Positions 1 through 6,970 of a DNA stretch of 11,023 bases are shown piece by piece. The position numbers and the translations under genes were made by a program. Position 1 is the stretch's first letter; each line of letters starts with the position of its first letter. The DNA comes from Pseudobdellovibrionaceae bacterium. Its GTDB lineage: Bacteria; Bdellovibrionota; Bdellovibrionia; Bdellovibrionales; UBA1609. The stretch is from NCBI GenBank assembly GCA_026712605.1, contig JAPORL010000106.1:1-11023 (forward strand), in the 5' to 3' direction. Below the pieces are notes generated by a model. It saw only the letters and a list, made by a program, of their open reading frames with translations. It had not been told where the DNA came from and made no database searches.

Positions 1-929
1 ATATAATGAAACTAACAGATGGAACTTTTAAGAAAATTTTTGAAAATATTGGAAAAGAGTATCCTCATATAGAACAGGATCACTGGATTATTGATATTGG
101 TATGGCTAAATTTGCTACCCAACCAGAAAATTTTGATGTCATTCTTCTTCCTAATCTTTATGGAGATATTTTAAGCGATGTTTCTGCTCAACTAGCTGGT
201 TCTGTTGGAATTGGAGGATCCAGTAACATTGGATTAACTCACGCTATGTTTGAGGCTATTCATGGTTCAGCCCCAAGGCGAGCGGGTCAAAATATAGCTA
301 ATCCAAGTGGTTTATTACATGCCTCTTTGCTTATGTTAAGTCATATGGGAGAAAATAAGATAGCAAAAAAAATATATAATGCTTGGCTTAAAACTATTGA
401 AGAGGGGATACATACTTACGATATTTATAATGAAAAACTGAGCAAACAAAAAGTAAGCACAACTGATTTTGGAAAGGCTGTTATTGAAAATTTAGGCAAT
501 GAGCCAAAAGATCTTACAGTTTCTCAATTGCCAAAAGATAGTAAGCCTATCAACATTCAGCTTGATTCAAATAATCCTTTTGCCTCTCAAGATAAAGTAT
601 TAGATGGGGTGGATGTGTTTATATGTTCAAATAATAGGGACCCTAATCATTTAGCTAGTGAGTTAAAACAAAGCTCTAAAGAAGAAATTAATTTGGAATT
701 AAATTATATTACCAATAGGGGAATCAAAGTTTATCCTGATCCTTTACCTGAAACTTTTTGTACTGATCATTGGCGTTGTCGTTTTTTGAAAAAAGATTCG
801 TCTAATAGTATTAAACAGTCAGATATTATTTCTTTAATGAAAAGCATCTATTTAGGTAATTTAGAAATTATTAAAACAGAAAATCTTTATTCTTTTTCTG
901 GTGAGGCTAACTACTCTCAAATTGGTTAA
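1..929 (+). CDS. icd: Isocitrate dehydrogenase (NADP-dependent type with C-terminal extension), 5' end outside window
   Basis: Oxidatively decarboxylates isocitrate to 2-oxoglutarate in the TCA cycle, in the cytoplasm. The frame is open to base 1 and reads N-I-M-K, the usual run in this family, so the Met at 6-8 is internal and roughly the first third is missing. Counting from that Met: the metal-binding Asp residues lie in N50-LYGDILSD (D54, D58); the nucleotide-binding loop is H86-GSAP, followed by the IANPSG motif at 97-102. The dehydrogenase core ends near residue 165. A further ~140 residues form the extra domain known from Thermus and Rickettsia enzymes, recognisable by GVDVF (201-205), NRG (237-239) and TDHWRCRF (253-260). 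The frame is intact to TAA. A membrane-protein gene starts 8 bases downstream, so the two are probably co-transcribed. NADP rather than NAD use is inferred from the subfamily. Confidence 0.93.
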   Translation, partial: IMKLTDGTFKKIFENIGKEYPHIEQDHWIIDIGMAKFATQPENFDVILLPNLYGDILSDVSAQLAGSVGIGGSSNIGLTHAMFEAIHGSAPRRAGQNIANPSGLLHASLLMLSHMGENKIAKKIYNAWLKTIEEGIHTYDIYNEKLSKQKVSTTDFGKAVIENLGNEPKDLTVSQLPKDSKPINIQLDSNNPFASQDKVLDGVDVFICSNNRDPNHLASELKQSSKEEINLELNYITNRGIKVYPDPLPETFCTDHWRCRFLKKDSSNSIKQSDIISLMKSIYLGNLEIIKTENLYSFSGEANYSQIG

Positions 930-937
930 ATAGTTTT

Positions 938-1609
938 ATGTCAAAACTTAAAATTTTAACTATTTTTTGTATTATTTTCATATTTGTAATTGTTTTTAAG
1001 CTGGATTTAACTCGCTATCTTGATATTAATTTTTTTATTAATCAAAAAGATAGCTTATTTTCTTTTTATGAAAACTCACCTCTTCTTTTTATTTTTATTT
1101 ATTTTTGTATTTATGTTTTTTGTGCAACATTAAGTATTCCGGGTGCTCCTCTTTTAACTTTAGTTTCAGGTTTTTTGTTTGATTTTTGGATCGGGAGTTT
1201 AGTGGTTTCTTTAGGAAGTACATTAGGAGCTGTTTTTGCTTTTTTAATTTCTCGTTTTTTAATGGCCGATTTTGTTGAAAAAAAACTTTCTAAGAAATTA
1301 ATAAAAATCAATGAAGGTTTAAAAAAAGATGGAGTGATGTATTTATTTTCTTTGAGAATTATACCCATTTTTCCTTATTTTATGGTTAATATACTTTTAG
1401 GGGTTACTTCTATTTCTTTAAAGAAATTCACAATTGGAAGTTTTTTAGGTATGTTGCCAGGAACTTTTGTTTATGTGAATGCAGGCAAACAATTAAATAA
1501 CATATCTTCTATTTCTCAAATTTTTTCTTTAGAAGTTATTTTTTCTTTTATTCTTTTAGCTTTTCTTCCATGGATTTTAAAATGGATTTTAAAATTATAT
1601 AAAAAATAA
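938..1609 (+). CDS. TVP38/TMEM64 family (VTT-domain) inner-membrane protein
   Basis: 223-residue polytopic membrane protein of the TVP38/TMEM64 branch of the DedA/VTT superfamily. Related DedA and VTT proteins are linked to lipid scrambling or transport across membranes; the substrate here is unknown. Hydrophobic segments lie at about 5-24, 47-67, 72-106, 133-157 and 196-217. Family signatures are visible: a G-rich re-entrant stretch with SGFLFDFWIG near 77-86 and LGSTLGA at 92-98; the conserved R140-x2-P-x2-P-x4-N151 followed by G155; and the closing F164-x9-P174-x8-G183. The length is typical. It starts 8 bases after the icd stop with no obvious Shine-Dalgarno sequence, so it may depend on translation coupled to icd. 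It faces nrdB tail to tail across 89 bases. Family assignment is firm; the role in this cell and the meaning of the icd pairing are not known. Confidence 0.85.
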   Translation: MSKLKILTIFCIIFIFVIVFKLDLTRYLDINFFINQKDSLFSFYENSPLLFIFIYFCIYVFCATLSIPGAPLLTLVSGFLFDFWIGSLVVSLGSTLGAVFAFLISRFLMADFVEKKLSKKLIKINEGLKKDGVMYLFSLRIIPIFPYFMVNILLGVTSISLKKFTIGSFLGMLPGTFVYVNAGKQLNNISSISQIFSLEVIFSFILLAFLPWILKWILKLYKK

Positions 1610-1698
1610 CAAATTTCCATCTTTAACTAAGCTTAATCCACATAACAAAATATAAGCTCAAGTCTATTTTCAGAAAAATAAAAAAAATTTAAGTTCTG

Positions 1699-2697
1699 TT
1701 AAAAAGACTCATCAAAACTGACTTCACCTTTAATGCCTTTTTGATAGGCGGCCACTCTTCTTTCAAAAAAATTAGTTAACTCTTGAGTGTCCTGTAAAGC
1801 CATAAAATCAAAAGGATTTTTAGCATTAAAAGGTTTTGATATATTTAACCTTTCTAAACGAATATCAGCAATATATTGTAGATAGCTTTTCATATCTTTT
1901 AAGCTCAAACCACCCACTCCATTTTCTAAAATTTCACTTGCAAAGCTTAATTCACAGTCAATGGCTTCATGAAACATAGCTGTAATTTGTTCATTAAAAT
2001 CAGAGCTAAAAAGATCAGGCTCTTCTTTTCTGATGATATCAATAACGGCATAGGCAAAATCAATATGACAGCTTTCATCTCTAAAAACCCAATTTGTCCC
2101 TTCTGCTAGTCCATTGAGCAAGCCTTTGGAACGAAGAAAATAAACATAGGCAAAAGCGGCAAAAAAGAATAAGCCTTCAATGGTTCCCGCAAAACAAATT
2201 AAATTTCTTAAAAACATTTTTTTATCTTCTTTTGTATTCAGTTTGTCTAGTGTGAAGATTGTATCCATCCATTTAAAGCTGAAATCAGCTTTTTTCTTAA
2301 TAGAGGGAATATTATTGATAGCTGAAAAAGCTTTTGTTCTTTCATTCATATCTGGGATATAAGTGTCTAAAAGAGTGAGATAGAAATGCACATGTAACAT
2401 TTCTTCATAAAGCTGTCGACCTAAGTACATACGAGCTTCTGGTGAATTGACATGGCGATATAAATTTAAAACAAGGTTATTTCCGACAATAGTGTCTCCT
2501 GTAGCAAAAAAAGCAACTAATCTGTTAATTAAAAAAGCTTCACTAGGGGTCAATCTATTTTGTAAATCTGATATATCTGTAGAAAAATTCACTTCATCTA
2601 CAGTCCATGTATTTTTAATAGCGTTTTTATACATTTCATAAAATATAGGATACTTCATAGGTCGTAAAGTAAGCTCTAATCCGGGATCTAAAATCAT
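1699..2697 (-). CDS. nrdB: Ribonucleoside-diphosphate reductase, beta (R2, radical-generating) subunit
   Basis: Small subunit of class I ribonucleotide reductase; it houses a dinuclear metal centre that makes the radical used by NrdA to reduce ribonucleotides to deoxyribonucleotides. All ligands can be placed by spacing against the E. coli enzyme: D68, E99, H102, E174, E208, H211. The radical position seven residues after E99 is a tyrosine, Y106, so this looks like a tyrosyl-radical enzyme and not the Phe-bearing Chlamydia class Ic type, despite the similar E-x2-H-x-H-x-[FY] context. The N-terminus (DPGLELTLRPMKYP) and the C-terminal SFDESF tail match a clade of about 330-residue NrdB proteins known also from actinobacteria. 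The tail is the part expected to dock on NrdA. It lies 17 bases after nrdA with a near-perfect Shine-Dalgarno site, so it is the second gene of the nrdAB operon. Confidence 0.96.
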   Translation of the reverse strand: MILDPGLELTLRPMKYPIFYEMYKNAIKNTWTVDEVNFSTDISDLQNRLTPSEAFLINRLVAFFATGDTIVGNNLVLNLYRHVNSPEARMYLGRQLYEEMLHVHFYLTLLDTYIPDMNERTKAFSAINNIPSIKKKADFSFKWMDTIFTLDKLNTKEDKKMFLRNLICFAGTIEGLFFFAAFAYVYFLRSKGLLNGLAEGTNWVFRDESCHIDFAYAVIDIIRKEEPDLFSSDFNEQITAMFHEAIDCELSFASEILENGVGGLSLKDMKSYLQYIADIRLERLNISKPFNAKNPFDFMALQDTQELTNFFERRVAAYQKGIKGEVSFDESF

Positions 2698-2704
2698 TTG
2701 TTAT

Positions 2705-2712
2705 TCCTCCTT
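2705..2712 (-). promoter_or_regulatory. Strong Shine-Dalgarno site of nrdB
   Basis: On the minus strand the nrdA-nrdB gap reads AAGGAGGA, seven bases ahead of the nrdB ATG. It fixes the nrdB start and contrasts with nrdA, whose own start has no purine-rich site, which suggests strong independent initiation on the second cistron. Confidence 0.85.
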
Positions 2713-2714
2713 TT

Positions 2715-5150
2715 TTATTGGCATGATTCACATATTTCAGGGTTTTCTAAGTTTTGTAACTGTTCTGTGGATGCTTTCTTACTAGTAGAGTTGTTAATAG
2801 TTACTTTAGCAATATTTGTTGCAGGGCGAGAGCGTAAGTAATAACTTGTTTTTAAACCTCTCTTCCAAGCATACATATACATACTGGACAGCTTATTTAT
2901 TGTTGGACTTTCTACAAAAAGGTTTAAAGATTGACTCTGGTCGATATAGGGACCTCTTGCAATAGCCATATCTATAAGTGTTTTTTGAGGAATCTCCCAA
3001 GAGGTTTTGTATAGATTTTTTATGTTTTGTGGTATTTCTGGGATATTTTGAATAGAGCCTTCATTTATTTTAATTTGCTCTTTAATAGCTGAAGTCCAAA
3101 GGCCTTCTTTTTTTAAAGAGCGAACTAAATATTTATTAATTTGTATAAACTCACCAGATAAAGTTTCTCTTTTAAATAAATTAGAAATTTGAGGCTCTAT
3201 GGATTCATAAGCGCCTACAATAGAAGCTATAGTTGCCGTAGGAGCTATAGCAATAGTCAAAGAATTCCTTAACCCATGTTTTTGAATACGAGCTTTAAGC
3301 TCATCCCAGCGTTTTTTATTTTCAGGTTGAATATTCCATAAATCAAACTGTAATTTTCCCTTGGAGGTTCTGGTTTCAGCAAATTTTTCATGAGCTTTAT
3401 ATTTTTTCGCTAAATCACAAGAAGCAGAAAGAGCGTAATAATAAATTTCTTCTTGAATTTTTGCGCTTAACTTTAAAGCTTTTTCGCTATCAAATGGCAG
3501 ACTCATTTTAAACAAAAGATCTTGTAATCCCATGAGTCCTAAGCCAATAGGTCTCCAACCTTTATTTGATTTTTTAGCTGTTGCTATAGGATAAAAATTA
3601 ACATCAACGACTTTATCTAAAAAATTAACTGCGGTTTTAACATTTTTTTCTAAAATTTCCCATTTAATATCCTTTTTTTGAGAATCATAGTATTGTCCAA
3701 TATTGATAGAGCCTAGATTGCAAACGGCTGTTTCTTTTTCAGAACTAATCTCTAAAATTTCAGTGCAAAGATTAGAAAGATGGATAACATTTTCTGGATT
3801 TAAAGTTTGAGGGCTTTTACTGTTGCTATGATCTTTAAAATTCATCCAACCATTTCCAGTTTCTGCTAAAGTTTTCATCATACGAGCATAAAGTTTTCTA
3901 GCGGGAATAGAGTCTATAGCTAAACCTTGTTCTTCAGCTTGCAAATATTTTTTTTCAAAAATTTCTCCATAGCTATCAGCTAATTCAGGAACATCTTTGG
4001 GATCAAATAAAGACCAATCTTTGTTTTCTTCTACTCTTTTCATAAAAAGATCGGGAATCCAATTTGCAATATTTAAATTATGAGTTCTTTGTTGTTCATC
4101 TCCTGTATTATCTCTAAGTTCTAAAAAGGCTTCTATATCTCGGTGCCAAGTTTCCAAATAAATACAAGCGGCACCTTTTCTTCTTCCTCCTTGATTGACT
4201 GCGGCCACTGAAGAATCAAGGGTTTTTAAAAAAGGAACTATTCCGTTGGATTTGCCGTTGGTTCCCTTTATTAAGGAACCACGACTTCTAACTCGTGAGA
4301 AAGATAAACCAATTCCGCCGGCAAATTTAGATAAAAGAGCAACATCTTTATATTTATCATAAATAGCAGACAGATCATCTCTTGGAGAATCTAAAAGATA
4401 ACAAGAGGATAATTGAGATCGTAGTGAGCCTGAATTGAATAGAGTAGGGGAGCTGGGCATATAATCTAAATTTGAGATCAGATCATAAAAAGTTTTAGCT
4501 GATTTAAAATTATCTGCTAGTCCACAAGCGACTCTTAAAAAGAAATATTGAGGGGTTTCAATAACCTGACGACTTTCAGGGTCCTTTAAAAGATAACGAT
4601 CATACACCGTTCGGAGTCCAAAATATTCAAATTTTTTTGTTCTTGAATTATCAATAATAATATTAAGCGCTTCTTTATTTTCTCTAATAAAATCATATTT
4701 GTCTTTGTGTATAAGACCAACCTTATAAGCTGTTTTTAATGAGGAAAAAAAATTATTAATACCTTGATTTTCTACTTCTTCATGAATGTAACGGGATAAA
4801 AGTCTAGCAGAAAGTTTAGAATAATCAGGATCCTCTGAAATTAAAAATGAGGCTGTCCTTATACAAAGACGATCCAACTCTTTTGTACTAGCTCCATCAT
4901 ACAAACCGCTTATAACTTTTGTAGCTACTCTCATAGGATCTACATCATTGAGACCAGAAGAACAGGCCAGAACGACATTAATAATTTTATTTACATTAAC
5001 AGGCTCATAACTATTATCTCTTTTTTTTACACGCATGATTTTATGACCATGACTTTGATCACTTTGAGTTTGAGTTGATTTATTATTTAATTCTTCTAAT
5101 GAGTTTTGCTTAGTTTTTGGTGTTATTTTTAAGATTTGTGTATCACTCAT
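2715..5150 (-). CDS. nrdA: Ribonucleoside-diphosphate reductase, alpha (R1, catalytic) subunit
   Basis: Catalytic and allosteric subunit of class I ribonucleotide reductase (811 aa; E. coli NrdA has 761). Residues 38 to about 125 form an ATP-cone, the overall-activity site, with the VKKRDNSYEPVNVNKI entry. Active-site residues are C250 (SSCYL), the NLCTE motif with N460, C462 (thiyl radical site) and E464, and C477, the redox partner of C250. The radical-transfer tyrosine pair is Y770-Y771 in LKTSYYLRS. The C-terminal redox pair is C807/C810 in CESCQ at the very end. Before the cone sits a 37-residue, Gln/Ser/Thr/Asn-rich tail with no recognised domain. The ATG at 5036 (M39) would give an E. 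coli-like N-terminus, so the exact start is uncertain; neither start has a Shine-Dalgarno site. First gene of the nrdAB operon, transcribed away from the envelope operon. I see no NrdR boxes upstream. Confidence 0.96.
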   Translation of the reverse strand: MSDTQILKITPKTKQNSLEELNNKSTQTQSDQSHGHKIMRVKKRDNSYEPVNVNKIINVVLACSSGLNDVDPMRVATKVISGLYDGASTKELDRLCIRTASFLISEDPDYSKLSARLLSRYIHEEVENQGINNFFSSLKTAYKVGLIHKDKYDFIRENKEALNIIIDNSRTKKFEYFGLRTVYDRYLLKDPESRQVIETPQYFFLRVACGLADNFKSAKTFYDLISNLDYMPSSPTLFNSGSLRSQLSSCYLLDSPRDDLSAIYDKYKDVALLSKFAGGIGLSFSRVRSRGSLIKGTNGKSNGIVPFLKTLDSSVAAVNQGGRRKGAACIYLETWHRDIEAFLELRDNTGDEQQRTHNLNIANWIPDLFMKRVEENKDWSLFDPKDVPELADSYGEIFEKKYLQAEEQGLAIDSIPARKLYARMMKTLAETGNGWMNFKDHSNSKSPQTLNPENVIHLSNLCTEILEISSEKETAVCNLGSINIGQYYDSQKKDIKWEILEKNVKTAVNFLDKVVDVNFYPIATAKKSNKGWRPIGLGLMGLQDLLFKMSLPFDSEKALKLSAKIQEEIYYYALSASCDLAKKYKAHEKFAETRTSKGKLQFDLWNIQPENKKRWDELKARIQKHGLRNSLTIAIAPTATIASIVGAYESIEPQISNLFKRETLSGEFIQINKYLVRSLKKEGLWTSAIKEQIKINEGSIQNIPEIPQNIKNLYKTSWEIPQKTLIDMAIARGPYIDQSQSLNLFVESPTINKLSSMYMYAWKRGLKTSYYLRSRPATNIAKVTINNSTSKKASTEQLQNLENPEICESCQ

Positions 5151-5177
5151 AGTTTTTTATTTTTTAGCTTATAATGA

Positions 5178-5195
5178 ATAAAATTTTTATTTTAT
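5178..5195. repeat. AT-only inverted repeat upstream of nrdA
   Basis: ATAAAAT-TTTT-ATTTTAT, a perfect 7-bp inverted repeat with a 4-base spacer, 28-45 bases ahead of the nrdA ATG. It would fall in the leader or near the promoter and could be a regulator site, but in DNA this AT-rich such repeats arise by chance, and it does not match the NrdR box. Confidence 0.25.
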
Positions 5196-5207
5196 GACCT
5201 TAAATTC

Positions 5208-5235
5208 AGGATATTTCTCTATAAGTTTTTTTCAA
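5208..5235 (-). promoter_or_regulatory. Candidate nrdA promoter
   Basis: Minus-strand TTGAAA (5235-5230), a 16-base spacer and TATCCT (5213-5208). The -35 matches the sigma-70 consensus in 5 of 6 bases, the -10 in 4 of 6. Transcription would start near 5201, about 50 bases ahead of nrdA. The assignment is by pattern only. Confidence 0.3.
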
Positions 5236-5273
5236 GTTATTTTTGAATTTAAAATGTTAAAATAGCTTTTAGC

Positions 5274-5302
5274 AAAAAAACTAACAAGACTTTAATCTTG
5301 CT
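5274..5302 (-). terminator. Small hairpin plus T-run, terminator or attenuator-like
   Basis: On the minus strand AGCAAGA, a six-base loop, TCTTGTT, then AG and seven Ts. The stem is 7 bp including one G-U pair. Read in the nrdA direction this has the layout of a weak intrinsic terminator. It lies upstream of the proposed nrdA promoter, so it would either stop stray antisense transcription from the right or act as a leader attenuator if nrdA has a more distal promoter. Confidence 0.3.
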
Positions 5303-5341
5303 TTTCTAAAATATCCTTATTTTTTAAGAGCTAACATCTCT

Positions 5342-5349
5342 GGTATAAT
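5342..5349 (+). promoter_or_regulatory. Extended -10 element (TGnTATAAT)
   Basis: TGGTATAAT is a perfect sigma-70 extended -10 on the plus strand, needing no strong -35 (none is clear). Transcription would begin near 5356, about 270 bases ahead of the first barrel gene, giving either a long 5' leader or a short RNA in the gap. No ORF longer than a few codons follows directly. Confidence 0.4.
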
Positions 5350-5529
5350 GCATAAAATTTTAAATTAAAAATGAGGGACTAGGTATAAAAAAAATCGCAA
5401 CGCATAGAAAAACCTATTGACTTTATAAAAAAGAGTTTAGGATTTTTTATGGTTTTCTTATTTTTGGCTTAATTGTTGCTTTGTATTTCTTAAAAAGTGT
5501 TTAATTTTTGTTCTTAAAAATGAAAGATT

Positions 5530-5559
5530 TTCACAAAAATCCTTAAGTTTTAGTATAAA
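5530..5559 (+). promoter_or_regulatory. Candidate proximal promoter of the envelope operon
   Basis: TTCACA (5530-5535), an 18-base spacer and TATAAA (5554-5559); each box matches the sigma-70 consensus in 5 of 6 bases. The predicted start near 5566 gives a leader of about 58 bases before the first barrel gene. The -10 lies inside a perfect inverted repeat at 5546-5562. Confidence 0.4.
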
Positions 5560-5562
5560 ACT
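5546..5562. promoter_or_regulatory. Inverted repeat over the -10 box, possible operator
   Basis: AGTTTTA-GTA-TAAAACT is a perfect 7-bp inverted repeat with a 3-base centre, overlapping the candidate -10 at 5554-5559. A dimeric repressor bound here would block the promoter. No regulator gene is present in the window to pair with it. Confidence 0.3.
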
Positions 5563-5623
5563 AGAAATAAACTGATTTTTCTGTAATAATTCAGGAAAAA
5601 TTATCCGAACTTTATAAAAAATA

Positions 5624-6970
5624 ATGAAAACAAAAATCAGTTTATTTTTAATAGTTTTTCTTTGGCTTCCTTCTGTTCAAGCCTATCCTTGGATGTTTTT
5701 TCGGGAATCCGGTTTCTCTACAGTGCAGTTAGATACCCATTCTTCCTATTTTTTAAATGGGAAAATAACTATTTTTTCTGGATTTCAGTTAGAGTACCAT
5801 AACCCTAAGATAGATTTGAATATAGGCTATAATTACTCTTTTTTGGAAGAAAGGCATTACTCTCGTATTAGTGAGCTATCAGTTATTTTTCCTATTCCTT
5901 TTGATAATTGGACAATGAGTTTAGGAATTAAAGATGTTTTGTGGAGTGAGGCTGACAGATATTGGAATCATGGTCTTTGGCAAGCTCGTTATTTATTAGA
6001 TCCTTTACGACCTAAACAGTTAGGTATCCCTGGTATCTATTTTGAACATGAAACCGATACAAGCAATTTCCTTATATCTTTTTCCTATTTTTATATTCCT
6101 GACATTATTATTTTTCCAAAATTTAAAGACAATAAAATAGTGTCAAAGAATCCATTTTTTATTAACACATATAATAAATTTAATTGGAAAGTGGATGAAT
6201 TTATGCCTTTTGAAATTAAAGAATTTTTTAAACCTAGTTTAGCTTTTCGCTTTCAGCATTTTGTAAATAATTATTCTATTAACTTTTCTTACGCCTATAA
6301 ACCCATTAATCAGTTTCAAAAAGTAGTTAAAATTGAAGGACTTGATTTATCTACATCTTCTAAGAGTTCCTTTAATATTACAAATTTTAGATATTTTGTG
6401 TTATCCCATCATTTAGCCAGTTTAGAATCTGAAACCGCGCTATCAAAACGCTTTTCTTTATTTACTAGTCTTTTTTGGGAACAGCCAGAGCAAAGAAGAA
6501 ATAAAGTCAATTGGCTTAGTGATGATTTTTTATCGCATCTGACTTATTCTTTAATGGTCTATTTTAAAGAGAAGTGGGAAAAAGATAAAAAGACTTTGTT
6601 TACTTTAGGTTGGACAAAAACAGTGGAAAAAACATCAGATTTAGCCTCTAACCCTGTTATAATTGATTTTAGAGATGTGTTTAAAAGAAATTTTAATTGG
6701 AAATCTGCTGTCAGCGCCTCTATAGAGCATGAAGACAAAACTATGCCAGTCAGTTTTTTATCTCGTTTTAGGGTGAATTATGCATTAGATAACCAGTTTT
6801 ATCAGTTTATTTTAGAAAACTACTTATACCTGAGCTCTCATCTAAGGATATATGTATCGGGAGATTTATTTTTTAGATTTTCTAAGGAGTCAATTCCAGC
6901 TAATAGCTCTTCTATTAAACAATATGATGGATTAAGCCGTATTTTGTTCGGAGGACAGTATGTTTTTTAA
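5624..6970 (+). CDS. Predicted outer-membrane beta-barrel protein, copy 1 of a paralogous pair
   Basis: 448 residues, family not recognised by name. The N-terminus is a clear Sec signal peptide (K at 2 and 4, hydrophobic 6-17, likely cleavage after VQA20). The mature part has no cysteine, is rich in aromatic residues and alternating polar/hydrophobic strands, and ends in Phe (GGQYVF), as outer-membrane barrels do. Its signature at 107-160 reads W-S-x2-D-x-Y-W-x2-G-L-W, then P-L-x-P, G134 and a YIPD at 157-160; the same pattern recurs without gaps in the barrel gene at 9215. First gene of a four-gene operon. No Shine-Dalgarno site precedes the ATG, which follows an A/T stretch. The last 11 bases overlap the next gene. 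Barrel fold and outer-membrane location are inferred; substrate or partner is unknown. A porin or surface-assembly role are both open. Confidence 0.75.
   Translation: MKTKISLFLIVFLWLPSVQAYPWMFFRESGFSTVQLDTHSSYFLNGKITIFSGFQLEYHNPKIDLNIGYNYSFLEERHYSRISELSVIFPIPFDNWTMSLGIKDVLWSEADRYWNHGLWQARYLLDPLRPKQLGIPGIYFEHETDTSNFLISFSYFYIPDIIIFPKFKDNKIVSKNPFFINTYNKFNWKVDEFMPFEIKEFFKPSLAFRFQHFVNNYSINFSYAYKPINQFQKVVKIEGLDLSTSSKSSFNITNFRYFVLSHHLASLESETALSKRFSLFTSLFWEQPEQRRNKVNWLSDDFLSHLTYSLMVYFKEKWEKDKKTLFTLGWTKTVEKTSDLASNPVIIDFRDVFKRNFNWKSAVSASIEHEDKTMPVSFLSRFRVNYALDNQFYQFILENYLYLSSHLRIYVSGDLFFRFSKESIPANSSSIKQYDGLSRILFGGQYVF
6950..6954 (+). promoter_or_regulatory. Shine-Dalgarno site inside the end of barrel gene 1
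   Basis: GGAGG lies five bases ahead of the ATG at 6960 and within the last codons of the upstream barrel gene. It supports this start and translational coupling of the two genes. Confidence 0.75.

Larger units (their letters stand above)
5151..5623. other. AT-rich divergent intergenic region between nrdA and the envelope operon
   Basis: 473 bases without a supportable gene. Open frames are very short on both strands (no ATG-started frame of even 20 codons was found). It contains possible promoters on both strands, two inverted repeats and a small hairpin, listed separately. No tRNA, rRNA, tmRNA or recognised riboswitch pattern was seen by eye. It is long for this otherwise compact window, so leader regulation or a small RNA is possible. 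Confidence 0.7.

Noticed and set aside
1111..1368. Open frame of 85 codons on the minus strand inside the TVP38-family gene
   Set aside because: It is the antisense shadow of a well-supported membrane-protein gene; Lys/Pro-rich translation with no start signal or recognisable domain.
1626..1663. Imperfect hairpin between the convergent TVP38-family gene and nrdB, a possible shared terminator
   Set aside because: The stem is about 6 uninterrupted base pairs with a 17-base loop and no T-run follows on the plus strand; too weak to call.
2180..2641. Two plus-strand frames of 60 and 64 codons inside nrdB
   Set aside because: Antisense shadows of a fully conserved nrdB; no independent evidence of coding.
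1699..2697. Chlamydia-like class Ic (Phe-bearing, Mn/Fe) ribonucleotide reductase
   Set aside because: The E-x2-H-x-H motif looks alike, but the radical position is Tyr106 and the first metal ligand is Asp68, as in tyrosyl-radical enzymes.
5389..5510. Possible remnant of a small single-pass membrane protein (KPIDFIKKSLGFF then a hydrophobic run)
   Set aside because: It lacks a start codon, is broken by a stop and would need a frameshift to continue; T-rich DNA often imitates membrane segments.
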